Below, in pieces: positions 31,765-40,229 of a stretch of DNA of 45,034 nt (position 1 is the first letter of the stretch; the number at the start of each line of letters is the position of its first letter). The position numbers were made by a program, and so were the translations under genes. The stretch comes from a virus, in IMG/VR virus record IMGVR_UViG_3300019776_000074, positions 1 to 45,034 of that record. One strand, written 5' to 3'. Below the pieces are notes generated by a model. It was given only the letters and a program-made list of their open reading frames with translations. It had not been told where the DNA came from and did no database searches.

Positions 31765-33462
31765 ATGAATGACTTCACTCTCGTAACTGGGTTGTGGGAT
31801 ATAAAGCGCGGTGAACTGAAAGATTTTTACCGCGCTTTTGATCATTATCTAGAATCTTTTTCAAAACTGCTGACACTAGATTTCAACATGGTCATCTATG
31901 TTCCAAAAGAACTGGAACAGTTTGTTCATAATAAGAGAGACTTTACCAAAACAAAGATAGTCGTTCGTGAACTATCAGATTTTCGTAAGAGTTTTGATTT
32001 CTTTAAAGAAGTTCAGCACATCCGTGAGAATCAATCTTGGAATCAAAGGGCAGACTGGCTAGCTAACTCACCGCAAGCTAAACTCGAATACTATAATCCT
32101 ATTGTCATGTCAAAGTTCTTCATGTTGCATGACGCTAAGATTTTGGATCCATTCAATTCGAAGTATTTCTTTTGGATAGATGCGGGTCTAACTAATACTG
32201 TTGATATTGGTTCATTGCAAAACATGATCAAACTTTCTTCGTATATGCAAAAGACGAAGAAGAAGTTTTTAATGTTGTCTTTTCCATACATCAACGATAA
32301 TGAAGTTCATGGATTTGAGAGCAAAGCTTTTGCTGAGTTTTGTGATGTAGAACGAACTGAATATGTCTGTCGAGGAGGTTTCTTCGGCGGCACAAAAGAA
32401 CAGATACACAAGTTCAACTTTCATTACTATGATTATCTCAAAGCAACTTTAAAGAAAGGCTTAATGGGTACAGAAGAAAACATTCTGACCATTCTATCAC
32501 ATAAGCTTTCTAATGAGGTGCAAAGATTTGAGCTAGAAGGTAACGGTCTAGTATATCCCTTCTTTGATTACCTAAAAACACTTAAAGAAGAAGATTTGAT
32601 AGTACACAATTCAGACTTGATACAGTGGTCAAAACGTAAGCCAATAGAAGATATAAAAACATCTTTGTATGTCCTAACGTTCAATAGTCCTAGACAGTTT
32701 GAAGCTTTAGTACAATCTTATGCTCGTAATGCGCCTGCGTTTTTACAAAACACACGCAAGATACTGGTAGACAATTCTACTGACAAAGACCTCTACGAAG
32801 AATATAACAAACTGTGTCGCACGTATCAGTTTGAGCATATCAAGAAAGAGGACAATATAGGTATTTGTGGAGCCAGACAGTTTGTTGCCGAACACTTCAA
32901 TGAAAGTGACTCAGAGTATTATATCTTCCTAGAAGACGACATGAATGCGAGTGATAATATGGAAAACTTGTGTGAGTCTGGCTATAAAAAACATGATGAA
33001 AATCTCTATGAAAAATCACTTGCAATCGCTCATCTAAACCAGTATGATTACCTTAAGCTTTCGTTTTCAGAGTTCTATGGAAACAATGCTACGCAGTGGG
33101 CATGGTATAATATTCCACAGAAGTTGCGTACACAATGGTTTCCAGAAAAACCAAATCTGCCAGAAGAGGGATTGGATCCTGATGCTCCTAAAACGGAAAT
33201 CTTTCAAGAGAAGCGGCACAAAGGATTGAAATATTACGAGGGTGAATTCCATTACTGTAATTGGCCTTTATGGTTTTCAAGAAAAGGAAATCGTAAGGTC
33301 TTTCTTGATACAAAGTGGTCTTATCCAAACGAACAAACATGGATGAGTAATGTTTTCCAAATGCAAAAAGAAGGCAAGATCAAATGCGCTGTCTTGGCAT
33401 TAAGTCCTATTTTCCATCATCGCTTTGATTTTTATCCCGCAGAGGATAGAAAAGAGAGTTGA
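31765..33462 (+). CDS. two-domain glycosyltransferase: HtrL/YibB-like plus GT2-like
   Basis: A 565-residue protein. Residues 1-290 follow the HtrL/YibB family: VTGLWDIKRGELKDFYRAF, KFFMLHDAKI, YFFWIDAGLTN (metal site), and CRGGFFGGTKEQI. Residues about 295-565 are a second transferase: LYVLTFNSPRQFEALVQSY, KEDNIGICGARQFVAEHF and YYIFLEDDMNAS (DxD site). The fusion would transfer two sugars in turn. It closes the glycan island; the next promoter begins inside its last codons. Confidence 0.8.
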   Translation: MNDFTLVTGLWDIKRGELKDFYRAFDHYLESFSKLLTLDFNMVIYVPKELEQFVHNKRDFTKTKIVVRELSDFRKSFDFFKEVQHIRENQSWNQRADWLANSPQAKLEYYNPIVMSKFFMLHDAKILDPFNSKYFFWIDAGLTNTVDIGSLQNMIKLSSYMQKTKKKFLMLSFPYINDNEVHGFESKAFAEFCDVERTEYVCRGGFFGGTKEQIHKFNFHYYDYLKATLKKGLMGTEENILTILSHKLSNEVQRFELEGNGLVYPFFDYLKTLKEEDLIVHNSDLIQWSKRKPIEDIKTSLYVLTFNSPRQFEALVQSYARNAPAFLQNTRKILVDNSTDKDLYEEYNKLCRTYQFEHIKKEDNIGICGARQFVAEHFNESDSEYYIFLEDDMNASDNMENLCESGYKKHDENLYEKSLAIAHLNQYDYLKLSFSEFYGNNATQWAWYNIPQKLRTQWFPEKPNLPEEGLDPDAPKTEIFQEKRHKGLKYYEGEFHYCNWPLWFSRKGNRKVFLDTKWSYPNEQTWMSNVFQMQKEGKIKCAVLALSPIFHHRFDFYPAEDRKES

Positions 33463-33486
33463 CATTTCTGTCCAGTATGCTAGTAT
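33459..33486 (+). promoter_or_regulatory. promoter for the 33517 gene
   Basis: TTGACA (33459-33464) and TAGTAT (33481-33486) are spaced by 16 bases. AGTATG and CATACT form an inverted repeat around the -10 (33474-33494), so a dimeric regulator could bind here. Confidence 0.6.
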
Positions 33487-33516
33487 ATACATACTAACAA
33501 ACACACAGAGGAATAT

Positions 33517-33741
33517 ATGAGTAGTACCAAGTACATTGAAACCGAAGTTGAAGTCGGTCTTGAGGAATGGAACGATGAGGAACTTATTAAGGAAATCAAG
33601 ATGCGCGGCTACAAGGTTGATGAACCTGAAGACCTGGTTGAGGCAGAGTGGCGCTGGCGCCGTGGTGATAAGAAGGAAACGCTCATTCTTCTTGAACGAG
33701 AATTTCCAGAGTTGATTGGAATCTCTAAGCTTTTAGACTAA
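33517..33741 (+). CDS. hypothetical acidic protein
   Basis: A 74-residue protein rich in Glu (VEVGLEEWNDEELIKEIKMR) with a Trp/Arg patch (EAEWRWRRGDKKETL). It looks helical and may bind a partner protein. GAGGAATAT precedes the ATG and it has its own promoter. No known domain. Possible early host-takeover protein, judged only from size, charge and promoter. Confidence 0.65.
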   Translation: MSSTKYIETEVEVGLEEWNDEELIKEIKMRGYKVDEPEDLVEAEWRWRRGDKKETLILLEREFPELIGISKLLD

Positions 33742-33752
33742 ATACAAATATC

Positions 33753-33826
33753 GCGGGATTGGTATATGGGTTGTGCCCTAGCCTTCCAAGCTAGTGAAAC
33801 GAGTTCGAATCTCGTATCCCGCTCCA
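33753..33826 (+). tRNA. tRNA-Gly (anticodon UCC)
   Basis: The full cloverleaf can be drawn. Acceptor GCGGGAT pairs with ATCCCGC; D-stem GTAT with GTGC (two G-U pairs); anticodon stem CTAGC with GCTAG around loop CTTCCAA, giving anticodon TCC; T-stem ACGAG with CTCGT around TTCGAAT. The discriminator base is T and CCA is encoded. It would read GGA codons, which are frequent in AT-rich phage genes. Confidence 0.96.
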
Positions 33827-33847
33827 ACATTATTATGAGGTATAAAC

Positions 33848-34087
33848 ATGATTTGGTTTATCGTTTTGAATATCGTAATGAGCAACGGTGATGTTTATGC
33901 CGATGTTCACTTCCCCAACAAGCCAGAATACAACAATGAAAAGTCCTGTAATGAGGCCGGTCAAGCCTTAGTTGATGCCAAGCAGATTGAGATTGGCACC
34001 ACAAACGGCAAGACTTACTTTGTTTGTAAGGCTATCACTCCTGAAGAAATCAACAAGGCAACAGGAAAGTTCGGCAGCAATTCATGA
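33848..34087 (+). CDS. small protein with hydrophobic N-terminus
   Basis: A 79-residue protein. The first ten residues are hydrophobic (IWFIVLNIVM), too short for a convincing signal peptide, followed by a soluble part with two Cys (SCNEAGQALVDAK, YFVCKAI) that could form a disulphide. It may be an anchored or exported protein. GAGGTATAAAC precedes the start, and the stop overlaps the PMM gene as ATGA. Confidence 0.6.
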   Translation: MIWFIVLNIVMSNGDVYADVHFPNKPEYNNEKSCNEAGQALVDAKQIEIGTTNGKTYFVCKAITPEEINKATGKFGSNS

Positions 34088-34809
34088 ACTTCGTCTTTGA
34101 CGTTGATGGCACTCTAACGCCATCGCGCAGTAAGATTGATTCTTACTTCGAACAGTTCTTTATTGATTTCTGTCTTAGACATGATGTTTATCTTGTCACA
34201 GGCTCGGATCTTCCGAAGACACAAGAACAGCTTGGTGTTGATGTTTTTAGATCCGTGAGAGGTATCTTCGCATGTTCTGGTAATCAATATATAAAAGCTG
34301 CATACCTTGTGCAAAGCATCAAGATTGCTCCTGCATTTGAATATGTCTATCAGAATGACTTTGAACTGACAGAAGACGAAGAGACTGCACTAGAAGAGGA
34401 ACTGAAGCGTTCTGGATTCTCAGTTAGAACTGGCAATCATATCGAAAAGCGTATCGGCATGGTCAACTTCTCCATCGTTGGTCGCAATGCTAGCTGGGAT
34501 GAACGTAAGCTATACGTTGTTTGGGATAACGCTATCAATGAGCGCGCGGAAATCTGCAAACGATTGAACAGCAAGTTTCCGAGACTTGAATGTGTCATTG
34601 GTGGAGAAACTGGTATCGACATTTCTCTTATCGGGCATAATAAGTCACAAGTCAGAAAGCATCTAGAAGGTTCAATCACATTCTTTGGTGATAGATGTGA
34701 ACCTGGTGGTAATGATTATCCTCTTGCAAAAATATCTGATGTAGTCTATAATGTTAAAGACTGGCAAGAAACTGAATACATACTGAGGATGAAATATGCG
34801 AAAGTTTGA
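34084..34809 (+). CDS. phosphomannomutase, eukaryotic (PMM/HAD) type
   Basis: A 241-residue HAD-superfamily protein. FDVDGTLTPSRSKI (D6 nucleophile, D8) and VTGSDLPKTQEQLG are PMM signatures. ERK-type residues follow with RIGMVNFSIVGRNA and GGETGIDISLIGHNK, which bind the sugar phosphate. Length is typical for PMM2-like enzymes (about 245). It interconverts mannose-6-P and mannose-1-P, feeding GDP-mannose. Bacteria usually use an unrelated enzyme (ManB), so this form is distinctive. It fits with Gmd at 27241 and the PMI-type cupin at 39621. Confidence 0.9.
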   Translation: MNFVFDVDGTLTPSRSKIDSYFEQFFIDFCLRHDVYLVTGSDLPKTQEQLGVDVFRSVRGIFACSGNQYIKAAYLVQSIKIAPAFEYVYQNDFELTEDEETALEEELKRSGFSVRTGNHIEKRIGMVNFSIVGRNASWDERKLYVVWDNAINERAEICKRLNSKFPRLECVIGGETGIDISLIGHNKSQVRKHLEGSITFFGDRCEPGGNDYPLAKISDVVYNVKDWQETEYILRMKYAKV

Positions 34810-34999
34810 AGTCAACGACATTATTGAAAATGAAGATGGCTCTTCTGATATTACCGTAACAATGGACTATGATACTCTTGTGATGTTTGCGCGAAAGGGT
34901 ATCCTAGCTGCACTTACTGAAGCTGCTGATAAGATTCTCGAAGTAAACGTACCAGAAGCAGATATCAAAGATTGGGTTTCAGAGGCATTAGAAGAATGA
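34796..34999 (+). CDS. hypothetical acidic protein
   Basis: A 67-residue protein (FEVNDIIENEDGSSDITVTM then helix MFARKGILAALTEAADKIL). Similar small proteins occur widely in T4-like phages as far as I recall, without known role. It overlaps PMM by 14 bases and the next gene by four (ATGA). Confidence 0.6.
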   Translation: MRKFEVNDIIENEDGSSDITVTMDYDTLVMFARKGILAALTEAADKILEVNVPEADIKDWVSEALEE

Positions 35000-35568
35000 A
35001 AGTTTATATCGGCCCATATCGTAATTGGATCGGCCCATACCAGATTGCAGAAAAGCTGCTGTTCTGGATGGACAAAGAAGATGATCGTATCACTAACTTT
35101 GGGGATTGGCTAGCCAAGAATAAGACCGTTTGTCGTATCTGCGACTGGCTTGATTCTAAGAAGAATCGTAAGACTAAGATCCATATTGATCGTTACGATA
35201 CTTGGAATATGGATCACACTCTTGCGCTTATTGTTCTTCCAATGCTGAAACAGCTTAAAGCTACCAAGCACGGTTCTCCTGCTACTGATGACGAAGATGT
35301 GCCTGAGCATCTTCGCTCTACTGTTGCCGGCCCCAAAGAGAATGAGTGGGATACCGATGATCTTTGGTCCGAGCGTTGGGATTGGATCATGGATGAAATG
35401 ATCTATGCATTTGAAATGGAACTGGATGAAGACTGGGATCTAAGAATCTATCAGCGTGAGCCCAAAGGTTGGGACGATGCAAAGTTTGCAGAACGTAAAG
35501 TTATCGCTGATCGCATCGCAAATGGCTTTCGTCTCTTTGGCAAATATTATCAAGGATTGTGGGACTGA
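34996..35568 (+). CDS. conserved phage protein, Trp/Asp-rich
   Basis: A 190-residue protein from ATG 34996 (the frame opens at 34972 inside the previous gene). Features are MKVYIGPYRNWIGPYQIAE, RYDTWNMDHTLALIVLPML and DDEDVPEHLRS. This core is recognisable from many cyanophage and other T4-like genomes, always unannotated. No catalytic motif is evident. It overlaps the next gene as TGATG. Confidence 0.75.
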   Translation: MKVYIGPYRNWIGPYQIAEKLLFWMDKEDDRITNFGDWLAKNKTVCRICDWLDSKKNRKTKIHIDRYDTWNMDHTLALIVLPMLKQLKATKHGSPATDDEDVPEHLRSTVAGPKENEWDTDDLWSERWDWIMDEMIYAFEMELDEDWDLRIYQREPKGWDDAKFAERKVIADRIANGFRLFGKYYQGLWD

Positions 35569-35816
35569 TGAAGTGTAATAACTGCAATATGGAGTTTGAA
35601 GATATATCTGGCCGTAATCAAGCGGGTGGTTGTGCTGCGACTCTTTACCTTCTTGACGGCAATTATTATGTTCTTGCTCACTATGGTTCAAAGCATGACA
35701 TGCAAAGATTTGCTCTCAAAATGGATAAATATAAGACAGGCAATATCTGCGATGACTGCATAGACAAACTTATTGAAAATGGAAAAGCCTGGGTTATAGA
35801 AGACGGAGTATGGTAA
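35568..35816 (+). CDS. small zinc-ribbon-like protein
   Basis: An 82-residue protein starting at ATG 35568 (GTG 35559 is less likely). KCNNCNMEF and ICDDCIDKL give two CxxC knuckles separated by about 55 residues, a zinc-ribbon arrangement. The middle part is beta (TLYLLDGNYYVLAHYG). It may bind nucleic acid or protein; its target is unknown. Confidence 0.65.
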   Translation: MKCNNCNMEFEDISGRNQAGGCAATLYLLDGNYYVLAHYGSKHDMQRFALKMDKYKTGNICDDCIDKLIENGKAWVIEDGVW

Positions 35817-35838
35817 TCATTTAAAAAGGAATAGAACT

Positions 35839-36039
35839 ATGGCATACAAGACTATTTCCGAAGAAATCATAAGACAAGCAGCCGAAATCATAGGACCCGA
35901 CAGCAACTTTCACACAGCATTAAAATGGGCAGATGATTATAGACAAGCAGGATTAAACCCTGTATACTATACTGACGAAGACGAAAAGATGGTATTTGTT
36001 ACCACCGAAGAGAAGATGAGCGGCACAATATTTCATTAA
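35839..36039 (+). CDS. hypothetical protein
   Basis: A 66-residue protein preceded by AAAAAGGAATAG. The first part is helical (SEEIIRQAAEIIGPDSNFHTALKWADDY, in general outline) and the second beta (PVYYTDEDEKMVFVTTEE). No domain is recognised. Confidence 0.55.
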   Translation: MAYKTISEEIIRQAAEIIGPDSNFHTALKWADDYRQAGLNPVYYTDEDEKMVFVTTEEKMSGTIFH

Positions 36040-36048
36040 GGAGAGACT

Positions 36049-36231
36049 ATGAACATTATTGAAACTCAGTTTAAGCAGCGCGCCTACGATGGCAAGTGGG
36101 AAAAGATTGTCCAGATTTGGGACCATGAGAACAAGTATGTGTATAAGTCGGACTCAGGTTCGAACATCGCGTACATCCCAACTAAGTGGGTTACCGTTGG
36201 CGTGTTTGATTATGTTGGGGAACTGGCATGA
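36049..36231 (+). CDS. hypothetical protein
   Basis: A 60-residue protein with a strong ribosome-binding site (AAGGAGAG) before the ATG. It has a beta-sheet character (RAYDGKWEKIVQIWDHENKY). The segment AYDGKW recurs in the small protein at 43685, so the two may be related. An overlapping frame (36059-36256) has no support and is left out. The end overlaps the next start as ATGA. Confidence 0.6.
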   Translation: MNIIETQFKQRAYDGKWEKIVQIWDHENKYVYKSDSGSNIAYIPTKWVTVGVFDYVGELA

Positions 36232-36533
36232 GTATAAAGATTATCAAGTTAATTAACGGTGAAGAACTCCTGGCTGAAACTGTTGATACAGGAGCAACTC
36301 TCAGGATTAAGAATCCTGTTCGCATTGTTGTTATGCCAAACAAGATTGATCCGAAGACGCCAAATATTGGTTTTGCGCCTTGGGCAGAATTTAGTGATGA
36401 CAAAGAAATTGTTGTTGACATGCGACACGTTCTTACTATAATGACACCTATCATTGAGTTTGTCAATCAGTATAATTCCATGTTCGGCAAACTCGTTGTA
36501 CCTTCTAGTAATCTTATTATGCCAGGAAAATAA
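36228..36533 (+). CDS. Sm-like-fold candidate protein
   Basis: A 101-residue protein. KIIKLINGEELLAETVDTGA followed by a KNPVRIVV strand, WAEFSDDKEIVVDMRHVLTI and a final helix matches the small Sm-like module of marine T4-like phages. It resembles the first 90 residues of the protein at 320. It overlaps the DNA polymerase start by one base (TAATG). Possible RNA-binding function is an inference. Confidence 0.7.
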   Translation: MSIKIIKLINGEELLAETVDTGATLRIKNPVRIVVMPNKIDPKTPNIGFAPWAEFSDDKEIVVDMRHVLTIMTPIIEFVNQYNSMFGKLVVPSSNLIMPGK

Positions 36534-39088
36534 TGACTTCTTTTTACACTAACGTTCAGGTTTATGGTTCTCGTATCCTGTATCGCGGTGTAGAAGACGG
36601 AAGAAAAGTCAAGCGAAAGATTGACTATTATCCAACCCTGTATGTTCCCTCAAAAGTTCGTACAGGGTTTACTTCCGTTTCTGGTGATGCTATGGCCGAA
36701 ATGAAGCCAGGCAACATCCGCGAGACTCGGGACTTTGTTGAACAATACAAAGACGTAGAGAACTTCAAAATCTACGGCAATCAAAAGTATGAGTATGCTT
36801 TTATCTCAGACCATTTCAGCGATGACGTGGACTGGGAGTTGAAGCATATCAATGTGACCAACATCGACATTGAGGTTGGCTCTGAGAATGGTTTCCCTGA
36901 GCCAGAACATGCCAATGAGCCAATCACAGCAATCACTTTCAAAAACAATCAAGGTCGCTTTATCGTTCTCGGTTGCGGTAAGTTCAACAATGTCCGCGAC
37001 GATGTTTGGTATATTCAGTGTCGTGATGAATTTGACCTAATCAAGAGATTTCTTGATGAGTGGACTTCTGACTATCCAGATATCGTCACTGGTTGGAATG
37101 TCGAGGGCTTCGATATTCCTTATCTCGTAAATCGCATTCATAAGATTCTTGGAGAAGATGCTGCAAGGCGTTTGTCTCCTTGGAATATCGTGAATGAGCG
37201 CCGCATTAAGAACCAACATGGTCTTGACCAGCAGCTATATGATGTGCTGGGTATCGCATGTCTAGACTATATTGCATTGTATAGAAAGTTTGCTCCTGGT
37301 GGACAGTCACAGGAATCATACAAGCTTGATGCCATCGCTAACGTAGAAGTTGGTGAGCGTAAGCTTTCGTATGAAGAGTATGGCAATCTTCATACACTTT
37401 ACAAAGACAACTATCAGCTATTCATTGAATACAACATCAAAGACGTTGAACTTGTGGAGAAGATTGATGACAAGTTGAAGCTGATTGAACTTGCACTAAC
37501 TCTTGCATATGATTCCAAGACAAACTATATGGACGCATTTTCTCAGGTGCGTATGTGGGATGCTATTGTATACAATCATCTTCGCAAGAAGAACATTGTT
37601 GTTGATCCAATCGTAAAGCACTCTAAGGACTCTGCTTACGAAGGTGCATTCGTCAAAGATCCAATTCTTGGTATGCACAAGTGGGTAGCATCTTTTGACT
37701 TGAACAGTCTGTATCCACATCTTATCATGCAGTACAATATCAGTCCAGACACAATCATTGAACCGAAGGATTATAAAGATGAACACAGAAAAATACTTAG
37801 CAACGGCATTGGCGTTGATTCTCTTCTTCGGATGGATGTCGATCTTGTTTGTCTTACCAATCTTAATTGCACAGTAACGCCAAACGGTCAGTTCTTCACA
37901 AAAGAACGCCATGGGTTCTTGCCTGAAATCATGGAGACAATGTACAATGACCGCTCTGCGTACAAGAAGAAGGCTATTGCGGCTAAGAAAGAACTTGAAA
38001 AAGAAACCGACCCTACGAAACGCTATGAGATTGAGAAGCGCATTGCACGATATAACAATCTTCAACTTGCGAAGAAGGTGTCTCTCAATTCGGCTTACGG
38101 CGCTCTCGGCAATCAATACTTCCGATACTTTGATGTTCGACAGGCCTCAGGCATTACCACCGCCGGCCAGCTATCTATTAGATGGATAGAAAATAAGATG
38201 AACGAGTATCTGAACAAGCTACTCAAAACAAAGGATGAAGATTATGTCATTGCGTCAGATACGGATAGCATTTACCTCTCTCTTGATAAATTGGTCAGCA
38301 AGACTATTATTGAGCAGAAGCCTCATGCTGATACAAGAGAAGTCATCAAGTTCATGGATAAGGCGTGTGAAGATCGGATCCAACCGTTTATTGACAAGGC
38401 TTATGCTGATCTTGCTGGATATGTTAACGCCTACGAACAAAAGATGCAAATGAAGCGTGAGGCTCTTGCAGACAAGGGTATCTGGACTGCCAAGAAGCGT
38501 TACATTCTGAATGTGTATAACAACGAAGGCGTTGAGTATGCAAAGCCGAAGGTAAAGGTGATGGGTCTTGAAATGATTAAGTCATCAACGCCATCTTTCT
38601 GCCGTGAAAAGCTTTGGCAAGCAATCGACGTTGTTCTGTCTGGTACAGAAGATGATATTGTGGCGTTCATTGAGAATACCAAAGAACAGTTTAAGTCCGT
38701 CTCTGTTTCAGAGATTGCATTTCCTCGAGGAGTGAATGGACTTGAAAAGTTTGCAGATGCCAAGAATGTATTTGGCAAAGGTTGTCCGATTCATGTTCGT
38801 GGTTCTCTGTTGTACAATCATCTTATCAAGGCAAAGAAGCTAGAAAAAAAACATCAGCTTATTAAAGAGGGTGAAAAGATTAAGTTCATCTATCTCTCTG
38901 AGCCGAATACGATTCAGTCTAATGTAATTTCTTTTCCTCAGATTTTGCCTGAACAACTTGACATTGTTAAGTACATTGACTACAATACACAGTTTGAAAA
39001 GTCTTTTGTAGAACCGTTGAAGATCATTCTTGATAGCATTGGTTGGAAGACTGAGCATGTCTCATCATTGGAAGATTTCTTCGCATGA
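36533..39088 (+). CDS. 43: family B DNA polymerase gp43
   Basis: An 851-residue replicative polymerase. Exonuclease motifs: NIDIEVGSENG (D112, E114), GWNVEGFDIPYL and YNIKDVELVEKI. Polymerase motifs: DLNSLYPHLI (389-398), KVSLNSAYGALGN and ASDTDSIYLS (D576, D578). KKRYI follows the last. T4 gp43 is 898 residues, so the enzyme is complete. It uses the gp45 clamp and the gp41 helicase. The stop overlaps the next gene as ATGA. Confidence 0.97.
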   Translation: MTSFYTNVQVYGSRILYRGVEDGRKVKRKIDYYPTLYVPSKVRTGFTSVSGDAMAEMKPGNIRETRDFVEQYKDVENFKIYGNQKYEYAFISDHFSDDVDWELKHINVTNIDIEVGSENGFPEPEHANEPITAITFKNNQGRFIVLGCGKFNNVRDDVWYIQCRDEFDLIKRFLDEWTSDYPDIVTGWNVEGFDIPYLVNRIHKILGEDAARRLSPWNIVNERRIKNQHGLDQQLYDVLGIACLDYIALYRKFAPGGQSQESYKLDAIANVEVGERKLSYEEYGNLHTLYKDNYQLFIEYNIKDVELVEKIDDKLKLIELALTLAYDSKTNYMDAFSQVRMWDAIVYNHLRKKNIVVDPIVKHSKDSAYEGAFVKDPILGMHKWVASFDLNSLYPHLIMQYNISPDTIIEPKDYKDEHRKILSNGIGVDSLLRMDVDLVCLTNLNCTVTPNGQFFTKERHGFLPEIMETMYNDRSAYKKKAIAAKKELEKETDPTKRYEIEKRIARYNNLQLAKKVSLNSAYGALGNQYFRYFDVRQASGITTAGQLSIRWIENKMNEYLNKLLKTKDEDYVIASDTDSIYLSLDKLVSKTIIEQKPHADTREVIKFMDKACEDRIQPFIDKAYADLAGYVNAYEQKMQMKREALADKGIWTAKKRYILNVYNNEGVEYAKPKVKVMGLEMIKSSTPSFCREKLWQAIDVVLSGTEDDIVAFIENTKEQFKSVSVSEIAFPRGVNGLEKFADAKNVFGKGCPIHVRGSLLYNHLIKAKKLEKKHQLIKEGEKIKFIYLSEPNTIQSNVISFPQILPEQLDIVKYIDYNTQFEKSFVEPLKIILDSIGWKTEHVSSLEDFFA

Positions 39089-39624
39089 GTTTAGAACAGT
39101 TCACAAGACTCGCTGGTTCAGGTAATCCTGAACGAGAGAAGGATGACTTCTATGCGACACCAGATTGGGCAATCGACGCATTGCTTGATAGGGAAAACTT
39201 TCATGGAGAAATCTGGGAACCTGCATGTGGTGATGGCGCTATTAGTAAGAGGTTACAGCGATATGGATATACTTCTGTTTATTCTACTGATCTTGTCAAT
39301 CGTGGTTACGGCGACGATCATTTCGACTTTCTGAATAGTAGACGAGAGACAGACAACATCATTACCAATCCACCATTCAAGATTGGAACAAAGTTTACTC
39401 TTCACGCACTGAACTTGGCAAAACGCAAGGTTGCCATCTTCAACAAACTATCTTTTCTTGAAGGGAAAGAAAGAAGAGATAGACTTTTCTCTCAGAATAA
39501 GCTAGAATGTGTCTATGTATTCGGAGAACGAGTTGGATTTAATGGAGGTGGCGGTATGTTGGCCTTCGCTTGGTTCGTCTTCCACAAAGAACATAATGAT
39601 AGACCTAGACTGGAGTGGATATGA
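39085..39624 (+). CDS. SAM-dependent methyltransferase-like protein (N6-adenine type)
   Basis: A 179-residue protein. DFYATPDWAIDALL leads to WEPACGDGAISKRL (motif I, E46-G52) and IITNPPFKIG (motif IV NPPF, 95-98). This order and the short length fit the small phage adenine methylases often called DNA N-6-adenine-methyltransferase. No target-recognition domain is visible, so DNA or protein could be the substrate. It overlaps the polymerase and the next gene by four bases each. Confidence 0.78.
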   Translation: MSLEQFTRLAGSGNPEREKDDFYATPDWAIDALLDRENFHGEIWEPACGDGAISKRLQRYGYTSVYSTDLVNRGYGDDHFDFLNSRRETDNIITNPPFKIGTKFTLHALNLAKRKVAIFNKLSFLEGKERRDRLFSQNKLECVYVFGERVGFNGGGGMLAFAWFVFHKEHNDRPRLEWI

Positions 39625-40229
39625 ACTATCAAGTATGTGATTGTGATCCACTAGATTACTGCGAACATAAGCAGAAATGGGATGCCGCCCTTTTTGCGGC
39701 ACATAAAGAGAACATTCAAAAAGAATGGGTCAAAGCAGCTGGTAAAGTAATAGAGGAACAAAGAATGGCAAAGTATGATCACGGCGGCGGATGCCCGTGT
39801 GGACTATACAAAGAATGTGAACCGAGTTGTAGAGAATATAAAGGAGATAAAATGGGTAATCAATGGGTAGACGCACATCCGAGTTTGTATGACGCACCGC
39901 TTAAACAGGTAAGCGCAACTCGCCCGTGGGGAGAATGGCACGTACTTGATGTTGATCAGGGCTATAAGGTAAAGCGTTTGCATATTTTGCCTGACCAAGC
40001 AATCTCACTTCAATACCATAATCATCGCTCAGAACACTGGACGATTGTACAGGGTGAAGGCAAGGTCATCGTTGATGGCAACATCTTCAAGGTGGTGAAG
40101 GGTGAATCTTTCTTTGTTCCTAAGCAGTCCATTCACAAGATTACGAATACTCACCTACATGAAACTCTCATTGCAATTGAGGTTCAGATGGGTGAGATAT
40201 GCAGCGAAGACGATATAGTTCGCTGCTAA
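39621..40229 (+). CDS. mannose-6-phosphate isomerase type II-like cupin with extra Cys-rich N-terminus
   Basis: A 202-residue protein. Residues about 78-202 match the PMI domain of ManC/AlgA-type proteins: RPWGEWHVLDVDQGYKVKRL, SLQYHNHRSEHWTIVQGEG and a final EDDIVR. It should convert fructose-6-P to mannose-6-P. Residues 1-77 are unrelated and carry Cys pairs (VCDCDPLDYCEHK, GGCPCGLYKECEPSC). A strong site AAGGAG (39841-39846) precedes an in-frame ATG at 39852, so a separate 125-residue cupin could also be made. The nucleotidyltransferase half of ManC is absent. Confidence 0.82.
   Translation: MNYQVCDCDPLDYCEHKQKWDAALFAAHKENIQKEWVKAAGKVIEEQRMAKYDHGGGCPCGLYKECEPSCREYKGDKMGNQWVDAHPSLYDAPLKQVSATRPWGEWHVLDVDQGYKVKRLHILPDQAISLQYHNHRSEHWTIVQGEGKVIVDGNIFKVVKGESFFVPKQSIHKITNTHLHETLIAIEVQMGEICSEDDIVRC

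Noticed and set aside
37496-38116. 206-residue open frame on the - strand
   Set aside because: It lies fully inside the DNA polymerase gene over conserved motifs and has no ribosome-binding site or recognisable domain.
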